Positions 18,601 to 21,484 of a stretch of DNA of 21,484 nt are shown piece after piece. The notes under the pieces were generated by a model. That model made no database searches, was not told the origin of the DNA, and saw only the letters and a list, made by a program, of their open reading frames with translations. Source of the DNA: Coptodactyla brooksi (taxonomy: Eukaryota > Arthropoda > Insecta > Coleoptera > Scarabaeidae); NCBI GenBank assembly GCA_033557675.1, contig JAWQRM010000559.1, forward strand, positions 1 to 21,484, read 5' to 3'. Each line of letters begins with the position of its first letter. Within the stretch, counting starts at the first letter, position 1. Both the position numbers and the translations under genes were made by a program.

Positions 18601-19883
18601 TTTAAATACAATGCGACATTAATTTTAATTTCAAAAATATGAGGAGAAATAATCTTCTGTAGGGGTATATAGAAATGATGATCTTCCTGAAATGGACATT
18701 TAGCAAAAAATCCAAAAACCCGTAACTTTTATTCATGTAGTTTGTAGTTTGTTGCAAAAACCAACCCAACCCCAAACCAAAAATGGAACGCTAAAAAAAT
18801 ATATATCAAATATTTTGCGGTGTTCTACATTCCTACCAAATTTTATCAAAATCGGAGAGATACACTTATATCTGCCCGATATATCTAAGTACTAGAGGTA
18901 GTTGGTAATGTTTCTGAATCTTCAGAAACCACCAAATGGTATAAGATTTGACACATCCATACTCCTATTACCTACAATTTCTAAATTGTTCGAGAAGTGT
19001 TGCTTAAAACGTTAATACATATAATAAAGAGAATAAATTGGAATCCGAATCACACATTTGGATTTAAAAATAAATATCAGTCGACCGGATAAATCGTAGT
19101 ACTAATACAACTGAAAAAAAGCAGAAAAGGAATAGATTTGTTCAATTATCTTCGAGATGTTATATGGATGTTTGACAATATGTGGTACCAATGTTTAATC
19201 GGGAAGCCTTAACCCTAGCCTTAACCCTAGACAACACAAACCTTACAAAACGGTTGAAGAGAACTAAATCTTTCTTATACTACTTTTAAAGCTTTTAAGG
19301 CCTTAATTATTATTAATTATCGCGTAAGCTAATTTTTACTACAAATATTCTTTTACTATGAAGCAACTTAAATGCGCAAAATATTTAAAGAAAGCTAGTA
19401 ATTGAACACCAATCTTTTAGTAATTAATGGTTTAAGTATTAAATAGGAATATTTTAGCAGCTATGGCCCAAATATGCTGTTACTAAGTAATGTTATTTTA
19501 CAGGAAATTGCTGAAGAACAATTATTCTATAGAATGCTGCAAGAAACAGCAGCATCGAATATTAGGGATTACTTCGCGGAACTTAAAGGGATCAGTTACT
19601 CCACAAAAGCTCTCAGGCTGGCAGAGAAAGAAAAGCAACGTAGCCAACTCCTGCGTTGTTTAAGTGGGCACTACAACGAAACTATTTGCCTTTATAAGAC
19701 ATTTTCATACAACACTAACGTTTGTGTAAGTAATCTAAATGGAATTTATAAGATGAACATAGTGTATTAACATTTATAACATTACAGAGCGTCTTTAATC
19801 AACACTTTGATGTTAAAAATTATATTGACCCTCGGATTCCTTCACAACCTTCACTCACTTCCAGGCGAGATAATATAATTTAG
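476..19883 (+). CDS. CFAP69: CFAP69-like cilia/flagella-associated protein, C-terminal half (seven exons)
   Basis: Spliced gene entering the window from upstream and ending at TAG 19881-19883. The exons are 476-624, 686-987, 15540-15732, 15785-16005, 16059-16262, 19504-19725 and 19788-19883, giving about 461 residues, roughly half the length of vertebrate CFAP69. All junctions are GT-AG and all phases agree. CFAP69 is an armadillo-type helical protein of the axoneme, needed in vertebrates for sperm flagella and olfactory cilia. Support: an ARM-like helical stretch in the first two exons (RYRRRGGFDTLL, then an LLDVLQ/KAPLFIQIIILGF junction), a TWRG motif followed by FRKENKLIGI, and a charged C-terminal coiled-coil-like segment (AEEQLFYRMLQETAAS, ALRLAEKEKQRSQLL). 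I infer the name from recalled family features, not from an alignment. There is no stop or frameshift, so the gene looks functional despite the heavy transposon load of two introns. Confidence 0.72.
686..987 (+). CDS. CFAP69: CFAP69-like exon b (ARM-like repeat)
   Basis: The acceptor GAGTTTCAG ends at 685 after a 61-bp intron, and the donor GTATGT begins at 988 with phase 0. The product runs LIGLYVSPITINTEVQEIVV to the ending GGIFVLLDVLQ. It is rich in alternating Leu/Ile/Val helices typical of armadillo folds. A GTG-to-stop reading beginning at 625 is an artefact of reading through the intron. Confidence 0.72.
1100..1398 (-). pseudogene. DDE transposase fragment (IS630/Tc1-mariner-related insect type)
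   Basis: A minus-strand frame carries a catalytic-core-like segment: IVFIDGSTFLLHN (first catalytic Asp in an FTDE-like position, with the Glu changed to Gly), RYWSRENVRKRF, HPQKLNVWAEI and GLFFIN. It then hits a TGA stop (plus coordinates 1189-1191) and continues in the same frame as TLNGQKCRDLLKTQIFPDFQ and NIPAVDLE. This order is typical of the DDE superfamily transposases, often annotated with DUF4817, that are abundant in insects. The helix-turn-helix part and the last catalytic residue are not visible, so this is a dead internal fragment. It sits inside the large CFAP69-like intron, next to the outer end of LTR A. Confidence 0.7.
1550..1885 (-). repeat. 3' LTR of gypsy relic A
   Basis: On the minus strand this 336-bp block begins TGTAATG and ends CGCTACA (TG...CA ends). 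It follows directly after a polypurine-like tract (TTAAGGGGAAGG, plus 1886-1897) and after the env C terminus, as a 3' LTR should. It contains a doubled ATATGAAATCATTACA unit (1852-1885) and a short ATAACGACG-type tandem (about 1648-1688). No second copy is in the window, so the limits are inferred from ends and context. Confidence 0.55.
2000..3120 (-). pseudogene. env: Errantivirus-type env relic A
   Basis: Degenerate envelope gene of an insect gypsy-like element, the class whose Env resembles baculovirus F proteins. Visible parts on the minus strand: the segment at 3114-2905 with LIISELNKEYLTIIDAYLFS and then RPSIISPE; a decayed middle; and the C-terminal ectodomain at 2370-2086 with TNTSILKPRN, FDILDKDR and SIHKLNQL. 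A hydrophobic stretch just below 2086 may be the membrane anchor. The segment at 2370-2086 is clearly related to the plus-strand env end of relic B at about 9600-9770 (ILKPR, FxILxKD and HKLNQL in the same order). Stops and frameshifts break it. It lies downstream of the integrase and before LTR A, the expected order. Confidence 0.68.
3300..3540 (-). pseudogene. pol: GPY/F-like module at the integrase C terminus, relic A
   Basis: The minus-strand frame reads VVKFKVGDSVFLLN, then SKKLTASYSGSYKIVGI, where the family has a GPY-type motif (here SGSYKI). A frameshifted basic tail follows. This chromatin/substrate-binding module closes the integrase of Ty3/gypsy elements. It ends just upstream of env A. 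Confidence 0.65.
3560..4260 (-). pseudogene. pol: Integrase relic A (zinc finger and core)
   Basis: The minus strand shows the N-terminal HHCC-type finger as GGHLRFHKTYKRVKSIF followed by MKRDILNFIKCYEAYQKNK (one Cys changed to Tyr). Core remnants follow: KPLEMISLDIVG, NQNGTTAYHPQTNGALERSH and NDNQTDWDQ. The HPQTNGALERSH block is the diagnostic region holding the third catalytic acidic residue. In-frame stops and frame changes are frequent, and a perfect hairpin at 3660-3697 interrupts the end of the core. Confidence 0.8.
4440..5180 (-). pseudogene. pol: RNase H and connection region of relic A
   Basis: The minus-strand reading shows the gypsy RNase H beginning (LLRYPGYKETF, LSTDVSNFAIGGVLSQG), whose STDxS and GxVLSQ motifs are diagnostic. 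Much lower down, the end of the domain reads RNQNADTLSRLKPEE. An open stretch of 61 codons (4680-4495) follows and corresponds to the linker toward the integrase. The central part of RNase H is strongly eroded. Confidence 0.72.
5180..5645 (-). pseudogene. pol: Reverse transcriptase relic A (5'-truncated)
   Basis: Minus-strand frames give DAEKTAFSTN, NRMPFGLKSAPATFQRLMN, a decayed catalytic YxDD area, then HLITDHGVNPDPAKI and DIKAFLGLAGYYRRFI. These are Ty3/gypsy RT palm and thumb motifs in the right order. The upstream part of RT, protease and gag of relic A are missing: the sequence stops at DAEKTAF near 5645, about 90 bp before LTR B begins. Several frameshifts and stops are present. Confidence 0.82.
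5734..6066 (+). repeat. 5' LTR of gypsy relic B
   Basis: Shares AACTCTTGTTTAATGATG with 10093-10110, and a long block (5936-6066) with 10143-10273, both ending GGTACACTACA. The two copies form a direct repeat around a plus-strand gag-pol-env relic, so they are its LTRs. This copy has about 150 bp between the shared blocks that the 3' copy lacks. A TGG-containing segment at about 6112 may be a displaced primer-binding site; the tRNA is not identified. Confidence 0.72.
6390..7215 (+). pseudogene. gag: gag relic B with zinc knuckles
   Basis: Degenerate errantivirus-type Gag in several frames. Capsid-like parts: KMLFKFDSSKSKLYEFIDN (from about 6451), MKLTGNARPLLRNRSFQNW with YSEIRTIGQWQLELNS (6572-6787), and LDDRLSKEAKDACIQLL to EEAISVAS (6780-7022). 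A CCHC knuckle C-x2-C-x4-H-x4-C follows as CNLCNKPGHSSFNC at about 7029-7070. A second knuckle at about 7194-7230 has lost its last Cys or is frameshifted. The Lys/Arg-rich tail leads into the protease. Confidence 0.75.
7220..7777 (+). pseudogene. pol: Retropepsin-like protease, relic B
   Basis: The longest intact frame of the element (185 codons). The aspartic protease active site is FLLDTGADISLV (about residues 68-79). It continues with a flap-like region (ILRGINTNHI), a beta-rich stretch (TLGYCYFNLPL, HIFYVV) and FPIEFTGIIRNDLL, the retropepsin C-terminal signature. The ATG is probably not the original start, because the preceding Gag knuckle reads in another frame. In the intact element it would be made as part of Gag-Pol and cleave that polyprotein. 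Confidence 0.8.
7778..8689 (+). pseudogene. pol: Reverse transcriptase relic B, cut off after FGLKNAPAT
   Basis: Linker (about 7790-8100) and N-terminal RT of a Ty3/gypsy Pol. The frame 7997-8689 contains EEVENQAHLRGILPFGS with the usual SPW region damaged, VIDYRKFNN, FPVSNITEILEQLGHSKYF, IKLTSGFHQIKI and FKRMAFGLKNAPAT. The frame then ends abruptly: at 8690 the sequence turns into a minus-strand env fragment. The catalytic YxDD box, RNase H and integrase of relic B are absent. Related to RT A but opposite in strand. Confidence 0.82.
8690..8960 (-). pseudogene. env: Reversed env fragment inside relic B
   Basis: The minus-strand reading gives NENFQKFQKSLS, LSKQQIDEHLSLL, IINELTEEYVTIMNAHLFVK, then SIIRTYY and a stop. 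It matches the relic A env segment at 3114-2905 in order (ISELNKEYLTIIDAYLFSK) but is a different sequence. Its orientation is opposite to the gag-pol before it and the env end after it, so it comes from an internal inversion or from another, nested element. Confidence 0.7.
9111..9212. repeat. 34-bp tandem repeat, three copies
   Basis: Units at 9111-9144, 9145-9178 and 9179-9212, with core AGTTGTTTGTAAGATTGTAA. The copies differ at only a few bases, so the array is recent relative to the decayed genes around it. Confidence 0.85.
9191..9510. repeat. Possible LTR remnant
   Basis: A non-coding block between the reversed env piece and the env end, running TGTTTGTAAG...TTCAATACA. It has a TATA-like TATAAATATAAG at about 9424 followed by a transcript-leader-like stretch. 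It matches neither LTR A nor LTR B, and its start is blurred by the tandem repeat. Confidence 0.3.
9540..10069 (+). pseudogene. env: env C terminus of relic B
   Basis: A plus-strand frame from about 9590 shows TGILKPRGHNL, FNILEKDCSQLSNATK and HKLNQLKMNLDNN. After a stop or frameshift it gives a hydrophobic segment (FLAVLKLLELDLFYKLYKYG, about 9848-9910), then a basic cytoplasmic tail ending STSLRRSARIVQLK. This is the end of the ectodomain, membrane anchor and tail of an errantivirus Env. It stops just before the polypurine tract and 3' LTR, as expected. Confidence 0.62.
10070..10092. other. Polypurine tract in a perfect hairpin
   Basis: AAAGGGGTC, loop CTGCT, then GACCCCTTT. The purine run precedes LTR B directly and fits a plus-strand priming site. 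The exact inverted repeat around it is unusual. Confidence 0.55.
10093..10273 (+). repeat. 3' LTR of gypsy relic B (internally deleted)
   Basis: Direct repeat of 5734-6066, sharing both ends and a long block including CGTAAGAACGAAGAACACAA and CTCCTCAACGGGTACACTAC. It is about 150 bp shorter than the 5' copy. The divergence between the copies indicates an old insertion. Confidence 0.72.
10281..10865. other. Intronic segment without a recognised element
   Basis: An 80-codon minus-strand open frame (10600-10358) is Arg/Lys/Thr/Asn-rich without family motifs. Nothing else is recognised here. Confidence 0.3.
10866..11395 (-). pseudogene. Non-LTR retrotransposon reverse transcriptase C-terminal fragment
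   Basis: Minus-strand frames give QFNMNISIKKTKSLLVAKEP, VMSFKQLGLELT, GKNLWLPAR, AAAKVRIYKSYIRPIMTYTAE and LNKHVSRMGNNGLTKIV, then a PEIRRLPSSPPKR-like end. FNMxISxxKTK, MSFKxLGxELT and RIYKSxIRPIMTYTAE are the order seen in insect endonuclease-reverse transcriptase LINEs, downstream of the catalytic palm. Frameshifts and stops make it dead. Its 5' part (endonuclease, palm) is missing, as expected for 5'-truncated LINE insertions. Confidence 0.78.
11400..12014. other. Intronic segment without a recognised element
   Basis: AT-rich, with no convincing coding signal. The last part (about 11976-12014, GAATTTGGAACCTTTGCTCT) belongs to the flank that also accompanies the hammerhead repeats at 14625 and, reversed, at 15330-15370. 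Confidence 0.4.
12056..12109 (-). ncRNA. Hammerhead-like ribozyme motif, degenerate (left arm)
   Basis: Minus strand: GCTC, then CTGATGG (consensus CUGAUGA), stem II GCTGGC/GTTAGC with loop TTG, GAAAC, GTGCACC where GUGCGUC is expected, then GAGCAG. Stem I pairs GCTC with GAGC. The last core A and the cleavage triplet are changed, so activity is not expected. Confidence 0.55.
12318..12371 (+). ncRNA. Hammerhead-like ribozyme motif, degenerate (right arm)
   Basis: Plus strand: CTGATAT core box, stem II ACTAA/TTAGT, GAAAC, then ATGCGTG followed by GAGC. The cleavage base is G instead of A, C or U, and the core box is damaged, so it should be inactive. It aligns block by block with the left arm. 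Confidence 0.5.
12414..13370. other. Intronic segment without a recognised element
   Basis: AT-rich, with short A/T runs and no coding or repeat structure that I can name. Confidence 0.4.
13379..13434. repeat. Small TA-flanked terminal-inverted sequence
   Basis: ATACAGAGTGTTCTATTTAA at the left and GACCCTGTATA at the right form imperfect terminal repeats about 56 bp apart. ACAGGGTGTTC-type ends are frequent in insect MITE-like sequences, but this copy is tiny and imperfect. Confidence 0.35.
13809..13848 (+). repeat. GGAC tetranucleotide microsatellite
   Basis: A GGACAGAC lead-in followed by about seven GGAC units and a closing GGACAGAC. It is embedded in a non-coding stretch (about 13780-13960) whose layout recalls insect dispersed repeats carrying such arrays. 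Confidence 0.85.
14082..14219 (-). pseudogene. Short coding-like fragment of unknown family
   Basis: The minus-strand frame reads KTYNILLRHSTAVRQYRREW, then WMIVENAVWIHHRPELNT and TGA. The Trp/Arg-rich helical character and clean stop look like the end of a real protein, perhaps a transposon-encoded one, but I cannot name the family. An upstream TAA ends the frame. Confidence 0.35.
14417..14500. mobile_element. MITE with Tc1/mariner-like inverted ends
   Basis: Starting inside TATA, the left end CACTGAGTGGCCAAAAAATT continues to CACCTCT. It is mirrored by the right end with only about two mismatches in 32 bp. The termini are TA-flanked, with a core of about 16 bp. TIRs of this kind (CACTGAGTGGCCAAAA...) and a TA target are typical of Tc1/mariner relatives. 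No coding capacity. Confidence 0.75.
14695..14810. mobile_element. Hammerhead-repeat copy with divergent, deleted arms
   Basis: On the minus strand, 14736-14695 reads CGCTCCTGCTGATGCTTGG, then TTAGCGAAATGTGCGTCAAGC. The cleavage triplet GTC and the GAAA box are kept, but part of the core and stem II is deleted. On the plus strand, about 14784-14808 reads TTTCATCGCCTCTGATGAAA, with an intact CTGATGA box but no GAAAC partner. The arms again point outward. The same GTTTGGAACC flank as the 12-kb copy lies at about 14626. Confidence 0.55.
15212..15297. mobile_element. Hammerhead-repeat copy with one nearly complete arm
   Basis: The plus-strand arm has GCTTCCGACGA (core box changed from CUGAUGA at two places), stem II-like GCTTATATGGTCAGC, GAAAC, GTGTGTC and GAGCAG, with GCTT pairing to GAGC. 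To its left, TTCGACTAACACGTTTCGCT is the shortened opposite arm (TCGAC...CACGTTTCGCT mirrored by AGCGAAACGTG...TCGA). Confidence 0.55.
15370..15480. mobile_element. Compact palindrome of two divergent hammerhead-like motifs
   Basis: The arms 15370-15414 and 15421-15465 pair at 38 of 45 positions across a 6-base loop. The left arm (minus) has CCGATGA, stem II CTGAC/GTCAA and GAAAC, but then TAAATTGTGG, so stem III and the cleavage site are lost. The right arm (plus) has CCGATGA, GCTGACATGG, AAAAC, ATGCATT and GAGCAG. Core position U4 is C in both. It lies only 60 bp before exon c. Confidence 0.6.
15540..15732 (+). CDS. CFAP69: CFAP69-like exon c (TWRG motif)
   Basis: The acceptor TATATTTTAG ends at 15539 and the donor GTAATA begins at 15733. 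The phase-0 start joins exactly to exon b across the 14.5-kb intron. It encodes KAPLFIQIIILGF, DLCLYDVALP, a TWRG motif and FRKENKLIGIN. The Trp-Arg-Gly motif followed by a basic/acidic helix is what I recognise from CFAP69. The last base, G15732, completes a Gly/Asp-type split codon as GAT with exon d. Confidence 0.75.
15785..16005 (+). CDS. CFAP69: CFAP69-like exon d
   Basis: The acceptor CTTTATAG ends at 15784 after a 52-bp intron. The donor GTAGGT begins at 16006 with phase 0. It encodes SEYPLMGKLQKSLL, CGSCRPKVCAIL and LRPLDKLDH. A donor at 16010 (GTAGTT) would shift the frame of the next exon and was not chosen. Confidence 0.72.
16059..16262 (+). CDS. CFAP69: CFAP69-like exon e
   Basis: The acceptor GATTTTCAG ends at 16058 after a 53-bp intron and the donor GTAATA begins at 16263, phase 0 at both ends. 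It encodes MTMCLAKNYFMLKKGECW, then FDQELVAAHMEAYYN and the basic end WIQVAKKQIK. The next 3.2-kb intron holds a Penelope-like relic, an unidentified ORF and a LINE fragment. Confidence 0.74.
16263..17040. other. Start of the 3.2-kb intron, nothing recognised
   Basis: Donor GTAATA at 16263, then AT-rich sequence. A GCAGxGATTGTTTGAGGTTT unit occurs twice (about 16841-16860 and 16874-16893). No gene is seen. Confidence 0.4.
17068..17105 (-). ncRNA. Hammerhead-like motif at the 3' side of the Penelope-like relic
   Basis: The minus strand reads AATGACGATAGTCGAAACGC followed by GTCGTGAATCAC. GAAACGCGTC and a short stem II (CGA/TCG) are kept, but the CUGAUGA box is reduced to AAAATGA. It lies after the GIY-YIG region, on the same strand. 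Confidence 0.35.
17180..17990 (-). pseudogene. Penelope-like element: RT C-terminal part and GIY-YIG endonuclease
   Basis: Minus-strand frames in order: KVQFTHEEETNGNHIFLDVL, STKGLSFKIHRKLT, ATSTNPKQYKHAAIVSLRHR and VDKLYKLKRETV, which are RT thumb and linker features of Penelope-like elements (FTxExE...FLD, IxRKxT, HPxxxK). Then TYTAPYVHRIVKIFKRHRLQ, DAIDSYKSRRIY and YTGQTGxKFQGRYKEHIRSY, the last being the GIY-YIG nuclease signature (YxGQTGRxFxxRxKEH). FNRADSNYAKHLN follows, continuing the fold. Several stops and frame changes show it is dead. The RT palm is missing. Located in the CFAP69-like intron, antisense to the gene. Confidence 0.78.
18112..18642 (+). CDS. Unidentified 176-codon ORF with acidic segment
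   Basis: The longest open frame near here with protein-like composition, unlike the decayed elements around it. It has an N-terminal hydrophobic part (LKCLVLYVTLI), a helical middle (FALNIFNILTTLTSLINN, QNGAEEALAQTVLDIIVSG), an acidic stretch (DIEEEDKVNDDIEEEMSSVE) and ARPFLAVTVYMYHITFL near the end. The segment from about 18205 to 18540 looks most like real coding DNA. It could be an exon of a nested gene, a retrocopy fragment or a captured exon. I do not recognise the family. A TATA-like TCTATATAAGAG lies immediately before the ATG, too close to serve as its promoter. The CFAP69-like splice phases (16262 to 19504, phase 0) work without it. Confidence 0.45.
   Translation: MVSLLKCLVLYVTLIIRYQTHIVKDNYSVSRMALFALNIFNILTTLTSLINNQYQGTPLSIQNGAEEALAQTVLDIIVSGCSDPAYYTEQTSTLDFDILSDFPGPQLVDIEEEDKVNDDIEEEMSSVELVQKPFTNYARPFLAVTVYMYHITFLDSNIPNNVYFKYNATLILISKI
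18905..19096 (+). pseudogene. Jockey-like non-LTR RT fragment
   Basis: Plus-strand frames read VMFLNLQKPPNGIRFDTSIL, then LLPTISKLFEKCCLKR. After a frame change they give IIKRINWNPNHTFGFKNKYQ followed by STG. These match the LINE RT order KPGKPPxxxxxYRPISLLPTISKLFEK...IPxHQFGFRxxHSTxxQ. Only the N-terminal RT motifs remain. Confidence 0.75.
19097..19503. other. End of the 3.2-kb intron
   Basis: AT-rich. Contains a doubled CCTTAACCCTAG unit (about 19208-19231) and ends in the TATTTTACAG acceptor. No other element recognised. Confidence 0.4.
19504..19725 (+). CDS. CFAP69: CFAP69-like exon f (coiled-coil-like)
   Basis: The acceptor TATTTTACAG ends at 19503 and the strong donor GTAAGT begins at 19726, phase 0 at both ends. 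It encodes EIAEEQLFYRMLQETAAS, YFAELKGISYSTKALRLA and EKEKQRSQLLRC. The highly charged helix matches the character and position of the CFAP69 C-terminal region. Confidence 0.74.
19788..19883 (+). CDS. CFAP69: CFAP69-like terminal exon
   Basis: The acceptor ACATTACAG ends at 19787 after a 62-bp intron. It reads SVFNQHFDVKNYIDPRIPSQ and a further 11 residues, then stops at TAG 19881-19883. It is too short to appear as a stand-alone ORF and is supported by phase and by position directly after exon f. Confidence 0.68.
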   Translation, partial: SVFNQHFDVKNYIDPRIPSQPSLTSRRDNII

Positions 19884-20035
19884 GTTTTATATTAAGGTTT
19901 AGAATAAGTACGGTTAGCGTGAAGATGAATGGCCCATTTATTTTTAATAATGAACAATTTTCTGCACATATTAAGTTGTATTAACGGAACTGTGCAATTT
20001 TCGATGTGAGTTCAACGAACAAGGTGCTGCTAGAT

Positions 20036-20041
20036 AATAAA
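20036..20041 (+). promoter_or_regulatory. Candidate polyadenylation signal of the CFAP69-like gene
   Basis: AATAAA lies about 155 bp after the TAG stop codon. AATAAA is common in AT-rich DNA, so position is the only support. Confidence 0.35.
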
Positions 20042-20484
20042 ATAGCTCATTCATTTTGGCGCTAGCTGTACACAGGAGCTCTGTCTAATGCTTTAAAACT
20101 GGACTGTTCTGTTCATACCTGGATGAAAATTATGGCATTCTTAAGGGGTGCGAGGAAACACCAAATAATTAGTACAACACTTTATCAGTTAATTTGATAA
20201 GATATCATAACTAAAGGTAACTTGAATTAAATATCAAGTTTGTTCAATTTTAGGATGGCATAAAATGCTGAAAATTGAAAGCAGCCAAGATAACTCTTAT
20301 TAAATTGTACACAATAATGAATCTAGCTTTTTCAAATGTTATGTTGACACAGAAACAAACTCAAGAGTGAAATTTATATTTAAACAAAATTATCATATAA
20401 TAAATAAGTTAAATTATTAAAACAAAATAAGTTAAAAGTAATAAGTTAGGTTAAAGAAATAAGTTAATAAGTTTCGAGTTAATA

Positions 20485-20528
20485 AACGTTCGTGGAGCAA
20501 GTTAACCTCACCAGGAGCGATGAAAGAC
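20485..20528 (-). ncRNA. Hammerhead-repeat remnant
   Basis: The minus strand reads GTCTTTCATCGCTCCTGGTG, then AGGTTAACTTG and CTCCACGAACG. GTCTTTCATCGCTCCTG is the conserved lead-in of the other arms, with a CUGGUGA core. Stem II and the GAAAC region are scrambled. A single arm only. Confidence 0.45.
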
Positions 20529-20529
20529 T

Positions 20530-21484
20530 ACATACTATCCAACTTACCATGCCATTTATTCCATTATTAAAAAGGTGATCCCTAATTGTGATCCCTACTT
20601 ACTCTAGCACAATGAATTAGAAGGCAATTAAGCATTTTCCTACCTAACTTTCACCCCTTGCTTACATAATCTTCCCGCGGCACATTCCTACATTCGATAA
20701 TTTCTAGACAACTTACTTCGCCTGTTTCACTTTTTTCCAATATATTTATTTCATCTTCTGTATTATCTAACATTTTAACATATTGTTAGACTGATACTCT
20801 TATTTCATGTATGTTTCAAGAATCTGAGGAAGACCCCTAGCGAAACTGAGAGAAAGGCAGTGAAACATATTTTTCAGTCCGTTGTTCTCGCATAAAAAAC
20901 AACACGTCTTGTTATATTTCTTCTCTTATATTTACGCATTGAATTAGATCTACCAGATTTTTATAATATTCGTTAATAGCTCCTTATATGCTTGCTCTGT
21001 TATCTATGTCTACATCAATTGAGAGGAAAATTAACCAAACGACGAAGCAGAAAATGCAAGCCATCTTGTGTCGAACAGAGTAAATTGAATCGGCAGGAAC
21101 ATGTGTACTTATAGCGGTGTTTTTCTTATGCAAGATGGAGTGAGGTAGATTCGTAAACTGGACTAGTGCATTACTGGTTTCTTTTATTACAATCAAATGA
21201 CGTTTAATACTTAGCTAACGTAGGAATCTACTAAAAGTTAATGTCAGCCATTCAACATAGATGACGCGCAATGAATGATGGGATGATGTGTCTTTCTGAC
21301 TATAAACAGCGGATTCAAGCTTCTACTCCTGGTATATATACTACATACATACATACACGCACAGATATATATCTGTGTGTTAATATAAAGTCTGGTTAAG
21401 GCTGTAGAACCATTATTCCATACCTTTGAAGCACTGTATTTTTATACATTATATAATGTATATATATATATATATATATATATA
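20530..21484. other. 3' flank without a recognised gene
   Basis: AT-rich. Contains an ACAT tetranucleotide run (about 21340-21356), a perfect 18-bp palindrome CACAGATATATATCTGTG (21360-21377) and a terminal TA run (about 21459-21484). A 70-codon minus-strand frame at 20984-21196 shows no family features. Confidence 0.4.

Noticed and set aside
20822..20852. CTGAGGAAGACCCCTAGCGA followed by AAC as another hammerhead
   Set aside because: The core box is wrong and no stem III, GUH site or stem I pairing is visible; similarity is limited to CTGA and GAAAC.
21340..21377. ACAT run and 18-bp palindrome as a regulatory site
   Set aside because: Simple-sequence DNA; a palindrome of mainly AT repeats is expected by chance here.

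Overview
This window looks like AT-rich insect genomic DNA. I base that on GT-AG introns of only 52-62 bp, on a conserved animal cilium gene, and on a mixture of transposable elements usual in insect genomes: errantivirus-like Ty3/gypsy elements with an envelope gene, Penelope-like and endonuclease-type non-LTR retroelements, an insect-type DDE transposase and small TIR elements. The order is not settled. Introns this small fit beetles or some Diptera, but that is only a hint.

The host gene is the 3' half of a plus-strand homologue of CFAP69 (cilia- and flagella-associated protein 69). I could join seven exons with consistent phases: 476-624, 686-987, 15540-15732, 15785-16005, 16059-16262, 19504-19725 and 19788-19883 (stop TAG 19881-19883). 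Together they encode about 461 C-terminal residues without a stop or frameshift. Four introns are tiny (61, 52, 53 and 62 bp). Two are very large (14,552 bp and 3,241 bp), and almost all transposon sequence lies in these two.

The 14.5-kb intron, from left to right, holds: a minus-strand DDE transposase fragment (about 1100-1398); a minus-strand gypsy/errantivirus relic A (3' LTR 1550-1885, env, GPY/F module, integrase, RNase H, RT ending near 5645); and a plus-strand gypsy relic B between two LTRs (5734-6066 and 10093-10273). Relic B has gag, zinc knuckles, protease and a cut-off RT, then a reversed env piece, a 34-bp tandem repeat and an LTR-like block, then an env C terminus. Next come a minus-strand non-LTR reverse transcriptase fragment (about 10870-11395), a small TA-flanked TIR element (14417-14500), and several copies of an unusual palindromic repeat.

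That palindromic repeat is the main discovery candidate. Each arm carries a recognisable type I hammerhead-ribozyme layout (CUGAUGA-like box, stem II hairpin, GAAAC, minimal stem III, GUC-like site, and a stem I strand pairing GCUC with GAGC). The two arms diverge outward from the centre. The clearest copy is a 399-bp inverted-repeat element at 12015-12413. Further copies or remnants lie at 14695-14810, 15212-15297, 15370-15480 and 20485-20528. Every copy here has at least one core change, so none is predicted to be active. The 3.2-kb intron (16263-19503) holds a degenerate minus-strand Penelope-like element with GIY-YIG domain (17180-17990), a retroelement class known to carry hammerhead ribozymes, which suggests a source for the repeat. 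The same intron holds an unidentified 176-codon ORF with an acidic segment (18112-18642) and a plus-strand Jockey-like RT fragment (18905-19096).

The segment after the gene (19884-21484) has a possible polyadenylation signal, one hammerhead-like remnant and simple repeats. The window begins and ends in AT dinucleotide runs.
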